In this document: piece by piece, positions 1-5,997 of the stretch
Numbering within the stretch: position 1 is the stretch's first letter
Layout: each line of letters begins with the position of its first letter
Source of the DNA: an uncultured Bacilli bacterium
GTDB lineage: Bacteria; Bacillota_I; Bacilli_A; RF39; UBA660
Assembly: GCA_944336815.1 (NCBI GenBank)
Contig: CALVLG010000051.1
Coordinates: 1-6,545 of the forward strand
DNA: 6,545 nt
Direction: 5' to 3'
Notes under the pieces: generated by a model
What the model was told of the DNA's origin: nothing
Seen by the model: the letters and a program-made list of their open reading frames with translations, nothing else
Databases searched by the model: none
Position numbers and translations under genes: made by a program

Positions 1-2538
1 CATAATATTAAAGGCGCTAAAAAATTAATTGATACTAAAGATGATTGTGTATGGGACGTTGTTGAAGATGTTATAACTGAACATCCAGTATTATTAAACC
101 GGGCACCAACTCTTCACCGTTTAGGTATTCAAGCCTTTGAACCAAAACTTGTTGGTGGTAAAGCAATCCGTTTACACCCATTAGTTTGTACTGGTTTTAA
201 TGCTGACTTCGATGGTGACCAAATGGCTGTCCATGTTCCATTAAGTGAAGAAGCTCAAGCTGAAGCCCGTATTTTAATGCTTGGTGCGCAAAACATTTTA
301 AACCCTAAAGATGGTAAACCAATCGTAACACCTTCTCAAGACATGGTGTTAGGTAACTGTTATTTAACGCAAGAAAAAGCCGGGGAAGAACATGAAGGTA
401 AAGTATATAAAGATCCTAATGAAGTATTGATGGCTTATGAAAGAAAAGAAATCACTCTTCATACAAGAATTGCTTTACCAGCTAAATCTTTCAAACATAA
501 ACTATTTACTGAAGACCAAATGGATAAATACTTAGTTACAACTTGTGGTAAGATTATCTTTAATGAAATATTACCAGATAGTTATCCATATATAAATGAA
601 GCAACTAAAGCTAATATAGAAGGTATTACCCCAGATAAGTTCTTCTTACCAATGGGTGTTAATATTCCGGAAGAAATTGCTAAAATGCCTTTAAATAGTC
701 CATTTATTAAAGGTGATTTAGGAAAAATTATTGCTCAAGTCTTTAAACGTTATCATACAACCGAAACAAGTATTTTCCTTGATAAATTAAAAGACTTAGG
801 TTTCAAATATTCAACTGTAGCTGGTATTACTATTTCTGCAGCTGATATTGTTCCATCTAAAACCAAAACAACGGTTATTAATGAATCAAAAGAATTAGTT
901 GATAAAGTTAATAAACAATTTAAACGTGGTATGATTACTGATGAAGAACGTTACAATACAGTTATTGATATTTGGAACAAGGCTAATGATAAAATTAAAG
1001 ATGAATTAAAAGCTATCGCTAAAGACGACTTTGATAACCCATTATTTATGATGATGAACTCTGGAGCACGTGGTTCTATTGGTCAGTTCTCACAAGTTTC
1101 TGGTATGCGTGGTTTAATGGCTAAACCAGATGGTACAACAATTGAAATTCCTGTTACATCAAACTTCCTAGAAGGTTTAACCGTATCAGAATTCTTCTTA
1201 TCAAGCCACGGTTCAAGAAAAGGATCTGCCGATACTGCTTTACGTACTGCTGACTCTGGTTACTTAACTCGTCGGTTAGTTGAAGTTGTTCAAGATATTA
1301 TTGTTAAAGAAGAAGACTGTGGCAGCATTCATGGTGTCGAAGTATCTGACTTAATTAATGATAAAGATGGTAACATTATTGAACCACTTGCTGAACGTAT
1401 TTTAGGCCGTTATACTGCCCAAAAAGTTATTAACCCAGAAACTAAAGAAGTAATTGCGGACAAAGGTGTCATGCTAACTGAAAGTTTAGTTAAAAAGATT
1501 ACCGATGCTGGTGTTAAAACAGTAGAAATTCGTAGTGCTCTAACATGTAAATGTGAAAACGGCGTTTGTCAAAAATGTTATGGTCGTAACTTAGCAACTG
1601 GTAACTTAGTTGAAACAGGTGAAGCTGTTGGTATTATGGCTGCTCAATCAATTGGTGAACCAGGTACCCAACTTACCATGCGTACATTCCACTCAGGTGG
1701 TGTTGCTGGTGGCGATGATATTACTCAAGGTCTTCCACGGGTTGAAGAATTATTTGAAGCTCGTAATCCAAAAGGAAAAGCAACCATTTCTGAAATTAGT
1801 GGTAAAGTTGCTTCAATTAAAGAAGACAATGGTAAATATCGGATTGTTGTGGAAAACGATGTTGAAACAAGAGAACATGTTACAAATTACAACATGAAAC
1901 TAAGAGTTAATAAAGGTGATAAAGTAAATGCTGGTGATAAATTAACCGAAGGTGTTATTTCACCAAAAGAATTACTAGCTGTTACAGATCCAATCACTGC
2001 CCAAGAATACATCTTAAAAGAAATTCAAATGGTTTACAAATTACAAGGTGTTGATATTAATGATAAACACATTGAAATTATTGTTAAACGAATGATTAAT
2101 AAAGTAAGAATTGTTGATGCTGGTGATACTAACTTAGTTGAAGGTTTAAGTGTCTCTCTTCATGAATTTACTGAAGCAAATAAACCAGTCATTTTAGCTG
2201 GTAAAGTTCCTGCTAAAGGAAGACCAATCATGCTTGGTATTACAAAGAGTTCATTACAAACAGATTCCTTCTTATCAGCTGCATCATTCCAAGAAACAAC
2301 TAGAGTATTAACTGACGCGGCAATTAAAGGCTCTGTAGATTACTTACGTGGTCTAAAAGAAAATGTCATTGTTGGTAAACTTATTCCAGCTGGAACCGGT
2401 GCCCATGAATACAGTGACATAACTCTAGAACTTCAAAAACAATTCATGGATGATGATGCTAGTGAAGTTTTAGAAGAAACATTAATGGATGAAAGTGGCG
2501 ACGAAGTTGCTTCTCCAAACGAAGAAAGTGCTATCTAA
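1..2538 (+). CDS. rpoC: DNA-directed RNA polymerase subunit beta' (5'-truncated by window edge)
   Basis: This is the largest catalytic subunit of RNA polymerase; 845 residues are visible. The frame is open from base 1, and by comparison with E. coli about 390 N-terminal residues lie outside the window, including the first zinc finger. Visible landmarks in order: the Mg-binding NADFDGD (67-73); SGARG (354-358) and GMRGLMAKPDG (368-378); the bridge helix (about 393-430); the second zinc site C440 with C516, C523 and C526; the trigger loop with M560, R561 and H564; and the C-terminal FLSAASFQETTR (757-768). GGDDITQGLP follows the trigger helix directly, so the long proteobacterial insertion is absent. 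The protein ends in an acidic tail and stops at TAA 2536-2538. The bridge-helix region departs from usual consensus: NFLEGL for NFREGL, HGSRKGS for HGARKGL. The ATG at 223 is internal, not the start. Confidence 0.98.
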   Translation, partial: HNIKGAKKLIDTKDDCVWDVVEDVITEHPVLLNRAPTLHRLGIQAFEPKLVGGKAIRLHPLVCTGFNADFDGDQMAVHVPLSEEAQAEARILMLGAQNILNPKDGKPIVTPSQDMVLGNCYLTQEKAGEEHEGKVYKDPNEVLMAYERKEITLHTRIALPAKSFKHKLFTEDQMDKYLVTTCGKIIFNEILPDSYPYINEATKANIEGITPDKFFLPMGVNIPEEIAKMPLNSPFIKGDLGKIIAQVFKRYHTTETSIFLDKLKDLGFKYSTVAGITISAADIVPSKTKTTVINESKELVDKVNKQFKRGMITDEERYNTVIDIWNKANDKIKDELKAIAKDDFDNPLFMMMNSGARGSIGQFSQVSGMRGLMAKPDGTTIEIPVTSNFLEGLTVSEFFLSSHGSRKGSADTALRTADSGYLTRRLVEVVQDIIVKEEDCGSIHGVEVSDLINDKDGNIIEPLAERILGRYTAQKVINPETKEVIADKGVMLTESLVKKITDAGVKTVEIRSALTCKCENGVCQKCYGRNLATGNLVETGEAVGIMAAQSIGEPGTQLTMRTFHSGGVAGGDDITQGLPRVEELFEARNPKGKATISEISGKVASIKEDNGKYRIVVENDVETREHVTNYNMKLRVNKGDKVNAGDKLTEGVISPKELLAVTDPITAQEYILKEIQMVYKLQGVDINDKHIEIIVKRMINKVRIVDAGDTNLVEGLSVSLHEFTEANKPVILAGKVPAKGRPIMLGITKSSLQTDSFLSAASFQETTRVLTDAAIKGSVDYLRGLKENVIVGKLIPAGTGAHEYSDITLELQKQFMDDDASEVLEETLMDESGDEVASPNEESAI

Positions 2539-2552
2539 TTGGCACTTTTTTT
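2523..2552 (+). terminator. Intrinsic terminator of rpoC
   Basis: AAAGTGC (2525-2531) pairs with GCACTTT (2542-2548) around a 10-base loop, followed by a run of seven T (2546-2552). The rpoC stop codon lies in the loop. This form of hairpin plus T-run separates rpoC transcription from the accessory genes downstream. The stem is short, so some readthrough is possible. Confidence 0.72.
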
Positions 2553-2599
2553 GCTTTCGAAAAATATGGCCAAATATTAGCCAAAATCATCGAAATAAC

Positions 2600-2693
2600 C
2601 CAAACTCGTTAGAAAAAGGTGTAACTCTAGCTAAAAAGTCGTTAGAAAAAGGTGTAATTTTATTCAAAAAGTGGTTAGAAAAAGGTGTAATTT
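2600..2693 (+). repeat. Three tandem direct repeats with an exact 33-bp period
   Basis: The 17-mer GTTAGAAAAAGGTGTAA occurs without change at 2608-2624, 2641-2657 and 2674-2690, each copy 33 bases after the last. Copies two and three are conserved further: 2633-2660 and 2666-2693 (28 bases each) differ at one position (2640 C, 2673 G). Copy one has a looser left flank. The 17-mer is not palindromic, and I saw no other copy in the window on either strand. The array lies between the rpoC terminator and the -35 box of the first ATPase gene, ending four bases before TTGACA. A role as operator or protein-binding platform for that promoter is inference. Confidence 0.95.
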
Positions 2694-2694
2694 G

Positions 2695-2723
2695 TTGACA
2701 AAACGCTTAATTAAGGCTATCCT
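2695..2723 (+). promoter_or_regulatory. Sigma-A type promoter of the first DUF4143 ATPase gene
   Basis: A perfect -35 TTGACA (2695-2700) is followed by a 17-base spacer and the -10 TATCCT (2718-2723), which matches four of six consensus bases. The expected start of transcription is near 2730, which is the first base of the Shine-Dalgarno sequence, giving a leader of only about 15 bases. The 33-bp repeat array ends just upstream, so proteins bound there would sit where activators or repressors act. Confidence 0.7.
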
Positions 2724-2729
2724 TAATGT

Positions 2730-2735
2730 AGGAGG
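2730..2735 (+). promoter_or_regulatory. Strong Shine-Dalgarno of the first ATPase gene
   Basis: AGGAGG lies nine bases before the ATG at 2745 and settles the choice of start. It coincides with the predicted transcription start, so the mRNA would begin almost at its ribosome binding site. Confidence 0.85.
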
Positions 2736-2744
2736 TAATAAAAG

Positions 2745-4061
2745 ATGAAAAGAGAAATTATGCAAGACTTATTAAAATGGCAAGAAACCAAAGAAAAAAA
2801 GCCTTTAATGATTTTAGGTGCAAGACAAGTTGGTAAAACATATATAATTAATGAATTTTGTCAAAAATACTATGAAAATTACATTGCAATTAACTTGTTG
2901 GAAAGAACTGATATAGTTCTTTTATATAATAATGAATTATCTTCCGAAGAAAAATTTCAACGGTTAAAAGTTTTAATTAATTTTGATTTAGAAAAAGAAA
3001 ATACCATTCTTTTTATTGACGAAATCCAAGAATCGGAAAGTTTAATTGCTGATTTGAAGTTTTTTTGTGAAAAACATCCAAACATCAATATCATTTGTGC
3101 TGGTTCCCTTTTAGGTGTGCGTTTGAAAAGAAGCCATTTTTCTTTTCCTGTTGGAAAAGTACAAATGCTAACTTTATATCCAATGAATTTTTTAGAATTC
3201 TTATGGGCATTTAATGAAGATTTATTAATTAAAGAAATCAAAAAGGCTTTTAATAATAATAAGCCAATGGATAATACAATTCATGAAAAAGCCTTGAATT
3301 ACTATCGTTTGTATTTAATTACTGGTGGGATGCCTGAATCGATAAAATCGATGTTAAATGTCGAAAAAGATGTCATTAAATATGACACTTCTATTTTAAA
3401 AAATATTATGGAATCATATTTTAAAGATATGGATAAATATGTTTTATCTAATAGTGAAGCTCTAAAAATTGAAAGAATATACTCATCTATACCAGCTCAA
3501 TTAGCTAATGAAGCAAATAAATTTCAGTTTGCTAAAATAACTGCTGGCGCTAAAAGTAGGGAATATATGTCTAGTTTAGACTGGTTACTAGCAAGCAATA
3601 TGGTTCATTTATCTTTTTTGGTAAGTTTACCAGAAATTCCATTAAAAGGCTTCATTAAAGAAGAAAACTTTAAATTATATTTAAACGATGTAGGTATTTT
3701 AAATCAAATGTTAGAAATTAAAACAGTTGATATTTTAATGGATAATATTTCTTTATATAAAGGAGTTATTGCCGAAAACTTTGTCGCGACCGAATTAACA
3801 AGTATGAACTATTCTCTCTATTATTGGCAAAGTAATGGTATTGCCGAAGTAGATTTTCTACTTTATACCAAAGATGGCATTATTCCTTTAGAAGTAAAAG
3901 CTGGCGATACAGTCCAATCAAAAAGTTTATATACGTATAAAGAAAAATACCATCCTAAATATAGTATTCGTATGTCGATGCGAAACTTTGGCTTTGACAA
4001 AGAAAAAAACATCAAATCTATTCCTTTATATGCTAGTTTTTGCTTAAAAGAATTGCAATAG
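2745..4061 (+). CDS. ATP-binding protein, AAA_14 domain plus DUF4143 (PD-(D/E)XK-like) domain
   Basis: This is a complete 438-residue protein. The N-terminal P-loop ATPase domain has Walker A GARQVGKT (25-32), Walker B ILFIDEIQ (88-95) and the sensor-like AGSLLG (119-124). The family signatures SFPVGK (133-138), LYPMNFLEF (144-152) and GGMPE (194-198) follow. The C-terminal DUF4143 domain belongs to the PD-(D/E)XK nuclease-like fold and keeps the residues expected of an active site: E344, D370 in AEVDF, and E383 with K385 in PLEVK. No signal peptide or membrane segment is apparent, so it should be cytoplasmic. The start has a strong AGGAGG. It is the first gene of a probable two-gene operon, with a repeat array upstream. 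The family is widespread in anaerobic and gut bacteria; its cellular role is not established. ATP binding is well supported; nuclease activity is only a possibility. Confidence 0.93.
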   Translation: MKREIMQDLLKWQETKEKKPLMILGARQVGKTYIINEFCQKYYENYIAINLLERTDIVLLYNNELSSEEKFQRLKVLINFDLEKENTILFIDEIQESESLIADLKFFCEKHPNINIICAGSLLGVRLKRSHFSFPVGKVQMLTLYPMNFLEFLWAFNEDLLIKEIKKAFNNNKPMDNTIHEKALNYYRLYLITGGMPESIKSMLNVEKDVIKYDTSILKNIMESYFKDMDKYVLSNSEALKIERIYSSIPAQLANEANKFQFAKITAGAKSREYMSSLDWLLASNMVHLSFLVSLPEIPLKGFIKEENFKLYLNDVGILNQMLEIKTVDILMDNISLYKGVIAENFVATELTSMNYSLYYWQSNGIAEVDFLLYTKDGIIPLEVKAGDTVQSKSLYTYKEKYHPKYSIRMSMRNFGFDKEKNIKSIPLYASFCLKELQ

Positions 4062-4074
4062 AAAGAGCTAAAAA

Positions 4075-4614
4075 ATGAACAATATATACTTACAAAATCT
4101 TATGATTATTTCCCAAATTGAAAGTGAAACAGAAAAAGATCCAGTTAAAATAGAAGAAATTCTTTTTACTTTAAAACAAGAACTAGAAATCATGAAAAAA
4201 TTTCCTTTAAAAGATCTAAGTATTTGGTTTATTCACTATTTAGAAATAACGTCGACTTATTTTCTTTCACCTGATTTTCATACTGCCGAAATAAAGGCGT
4301 ATCGCCAAAAAATTATTGCTTGCATAAAACAACTTTTTAAAGACCATAAATATTTTCAAGAATTATATCAAATCTTTCTTGCTAAATATGAAAACGAAGA
4401 ATATACAGAACTATCTTTACTTTATACAACTTATTATTTTTTAGTTCTTTCAAGTCATAACAGAATATATTTTATTAATGAAATGACCAGAAGCTTAGAA
4501 TTATCAACCAGAGGTATTAATTATGCGCCAGGCGATATAATCGAAGACCCTTTTAAATATACCGAAGAAATAGATGAAGGAATAAAAATGTTAAGAAAGG
4601 ATCATAAATGTTAA
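4075..4614 (+). CDS. Hypothetical protein, 179 residues, co-transcribed with the first ATPase
   Basis: I do not recognise a family. The gene begins 13 bases after the ATPase stop, with only a weak purine-rich GAAAGAG (4061-4067) seven bases before its ATG, so it is probably translated from the same mRNA and perhaps coupled. The product looks mostly helical and soluble. It has an acidic N-terminal part (E16-E39), many aromatic residues (WFIHYLE near 51-57, several Tyr between 93 and 132), and a modestly hydrophobic stretch at 113-127 that is too polar for a clear membrane span. It lacks a signal peptide, zinc motif or recognisable catalytic motif. The stop codon falls inside a perfect inverted repeat. 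Its position suggests a partner or accessory of the ATPase, but that is inference from context alone. Confidence 0.8.
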   Translation: MNNIYLQNLMIISQIESETEKDPVKIEEILFTLKQELEIMKKFPLKDLSIWFIHYLEITSTYFLSPDFHTAEIKAYRQKIIACIKQLFKDHKYFQELYQIFLAKYENEEYTELSLLYTTYYFLVLSSHNRIYFINEMTRSLELSTRGINYAPGDIIEDPFKYTEEIDEGIKMLRKDHKC

Positions 4615-4643
4615 AAAAATGCAGTATATTGCATTTTTTTAAC
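4610..4643 (+). terminator. Perfect 14-bp inverted repeat, probable intrinsic terminator
   Basis: GTTAAAAAAATGCA (4610-4623) and TGCATTTTTTTAAC (4630-4643) are exact reverse complements around a six-base loop. The descending arm has seven T, and the ascending arm has seven A, so it could act in both directions. The arm contains the stop codon of the preceding gene. The stem is very A+T rich, so its strength as a terminator is uncertain; it may also affect the promoter that follows. Confidence 0.7.
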
Positions 4644-4656
4644 AAAGCAATATAAT
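4629..4656 (+). promoter_or_regulatory. Putative promoter of the second DUF4143 ATPase gene
   Basis: A perfect -10 TATAAT (4651-4656) lies 21 bases before the start codon. The best -35 is TTGCAT (4629-4634) with a 16-base spacer; it matches only three of six positions and falls within the preceding inverted repeat. The start of transcription would be near 4662-4664, with the ribosome binding site following almost at once. Confidence 0.55.
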
Positions 4657-4677
4657 ATAAATGAAAGAAGGAATAAA

Positions 4678-5877
4678 ATGATTAATAGGCCATATTATAT
4701 AAAAAAACTTTATTCTTTTAAAGATAAAGATTTAATAAAAGTTGTAACTGGCATACGCAGGTGTGGAAAATCAACATTATTTGATTTGTATATTGAAGAA
4801 TTAAAAAAATCCGGAATAAAGGATAATCAAATTGTTCGCCTAAATTTAGAAGATCCAATATATAATAATTTAGATGATTATATGAAATTATATAACTATG
4901 TCATGAAAAAAGTAGCTAAAAATCAAAAAACATACGTTTTTTTAGATGAAGTTCAAAATGTTTTAAATTTTCAAAAGGCTTGTGATGGTTTGTATATCCA
5001 TAAAAATATTGATTTATATATTAATGGATCTAACGCCTATTTATTATCCGGTGAATTAGCTACTTTATTATCTGGACGATACATTGAAATAAAAATGTTA
5101 CCATTATCCTTTAAAGAATATTATAGTTATATTAAATCTTCGGAAAGTTTAGAAAGAATATATTTAGATTATATTAATAAGAGTTCTTTTCCTTATGCTT
5201 TATTTCTAAATTCTGAGGATGAAATAGATGATTATTTATTAAATATTTATAATACCATTTTAGTAAAAGATATTATTACTAGAAAAAAAATTCATGATGT
5301 ATCTGTCTTAGAAAGTGTTGCGAAATTTATGATGGCAAATGTAGGTAATATATTGTCTGTCAAAAAAATAACTGATACTCTAAATTCAAATGGACGTGAA
5401 GTATCCGTTCATACAGTTGAAAATTATTTAGATGCTTTAATAGATAGTTTTGTTTTTTACAAAATAAGTCGTTTTGATATAAAAGGAAAAGAATTTTTAC
5501 AATCTGGTGAAAAATATTATCTTACTGATGTAACTTTAAGATATGCTCTATTAGGAAGAAAAAACTTGGATTTAGGGCATGTTTTAGAAAACATTGTGTT
5601 TTTAGAATTAAAAAGAAGAGGCTATAAAGTCTATGTTGGTAAAAGTAGAGATAAAGAAATAGATTTTGTCACTGAAGATAAAGAAGGATTTAAGTATTAT
5701 CAAGTTTCTTACACTTTACGGGATGTGGAAACGTTAAAAAGAGAATTAAGTGCTCTAGAAAGTGTTCATGACCATTATCCAAAATATTTATTAACAATGG
5801 ATATTGATCCAGAAGTAGACTATAATGGCATTCGTAAAATGAATGTATTAGATTGGTTATTAGACGAAACAAAATAG
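4678..5877 (+). CDS. ATP-binding protein, AAA_14/DUF4143 family, second subfamily with degenerate nuclease-like site
   Basis: This is a complete 399-residue cytoplasmic protein. The opening MINRPYYIKKL is typical of the family and fixes the start, with AGAAGGA (4666-4672) five bases upstream. The ATPase domain has Walker A GIRRCGKST (25-33), Walker B YVFLDEVQ (86-93), NGSNAYLLSGE (116-126) and LSGRY (131-135). A winged-helix-like segment follows (about 226-263). In the C-terminal DUF4143 domain E304 and D329 (KEIDF) are present, but the position of the usual ExK reads YYQVSY (340-345), so the glutamate and lysine are Q342 and S344. The family GGFP motif reads SSFP (169-172). ATP binding is likely; nuclease catalysis is unlikely. 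It has its own promoter and terminator. It is only distantly related to the ATPase at 2745-4061, not a recent duplicate. Cellular role unknown. Confidence 0.92.
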   Translation: MINRPYYIKKLYSFKDKDLIKVVTGIRRCGKSTLFDLYIEELKKSGIKDNQIVRLNLEDPIYNNLDDYMKLYNYVMKKVAKNQKTYVFLDEVQNVLNFQKACDGLYIHKNIDLYINGSNAYLLSGELATLLSGRYIEIKMLPLSFKEYYSYIKSSESLERIYLDYINKSSFPYALFLNSEDEIDDYLLNIYNTILVKDIITRKKIHDVSVLESVAKFMMANVGNILSVKKITDTLNSNGREVSVHTVENYLDALIDSFVFYKISRFDIKGKEFLQSGEKYYLTDVTLRYALLGRKNLDLGHVLENIVFLELKRRGYKVYVGKSRDKEIDFVTEDKEGFKYYQVSYTLRDVETLKRELSALESVHDHYPKYLLTMDIDPEVDYNGIRKMNVLDWLLDETK

Positions 5878-5881
5878 ATGC

Positions 5882-5912
5882 AAAGACAATTAAAGTGGTT
5901 AATTGTCTTTTT
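5882..5912 (+). terminator. Intrinsic terminator after the second ATPase gene
   Basis: AAAGACAATTAA (5882-5893) and TTAATTGTCTTT (5899-5910) form a perfect 12-bp stem around a five-base loop, ending in five T (5908-5912). It begins five bases after the stop codon. An outer ATGC (5878-5881) and GCAT (5917-5920) could extend the structure past an asymmetric internal loop. Confidence 0.85.
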
Positions 5913-5945
5913 ATATGCATTTTACAGTTAGATTTTCACAAAAGA

Positions 5946-5974
5946 TTGTTAAATTTCAAAAAAATGTTTATAAT
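5946..5974 (+). promoter_or_regulatory. Promoter of the secreted protein gene
   Basis: The -35 TTGTTA (5946-5951) matches four of six consensus bases. A 17-base spacer and a perfect -10 TATAAT (5969-5974) follow. Transcription should start near 5981, about 17 bases before the ATG. A palindrome covers the -10 box. Confidence 0.7.
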
Positions 5975-5980
5975 AAACAT
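5964..5980. promoter_or_regulatory. Operator-like palindrome over the -10 box
   Basis: ATGTTTATAATAAACAT has perfect 8-base arms around a single central A and encloses the whole TATAAT. A repressor bound here would block RNA polymerase directly. I cannot match it confidently to a known regulator, and A+T-rich sequence makes short palindromes more likely by chance. Confidence 0.45.
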
Positions 5981-5997
5981 ATAGTAGGTGAGCATAA

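Noticed and set aside
1610..1897. 95-codon + strand ORF inside rpoC
   Set aside because: It is a shadow frame of a highly conserved part of rpoC and has no ribosome binding site or recognisable product.
223..2538. rpoC starting at the ATG at 223
   Set aside because: The same frame is open back to base 1 and encodes conserved RpoC sequence, including the catalytic NADFDGD just before this Met.
2600..2693. CRISPR array
   Set aside because: There are only three short repeats, the intervals are about 5-16 bases, the repeat lacks partial dyad symmetry and no cas gene is near.
2489..2698. 69-codon ORF crossing the rpoC end and the repeats
   Set aside because: Its start lies inside rpoC, it runs through the rpoC terminator and stops within the -35 box; only the repeat periodicity keeps it open.
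2957..3241. Minus-strand ORF of 94 codons
   Set aside because: It lies wholly within the first ATPase gene, opposite conserved motifs, with no recognisable product.
2539..4643. Insertion sequence or transposon
   Set aside because: There is no transposase or integrase gene, and I found no terminal inverted repeats or target duplications flanking the block.
5690..5920. Minus-strand ORF of 76 codons
   Set aside because: It is antisense to the end of the second ATPase gene and begins in its terminator; the hydrophobic run is a by-product of A+T-rich complement sequence.
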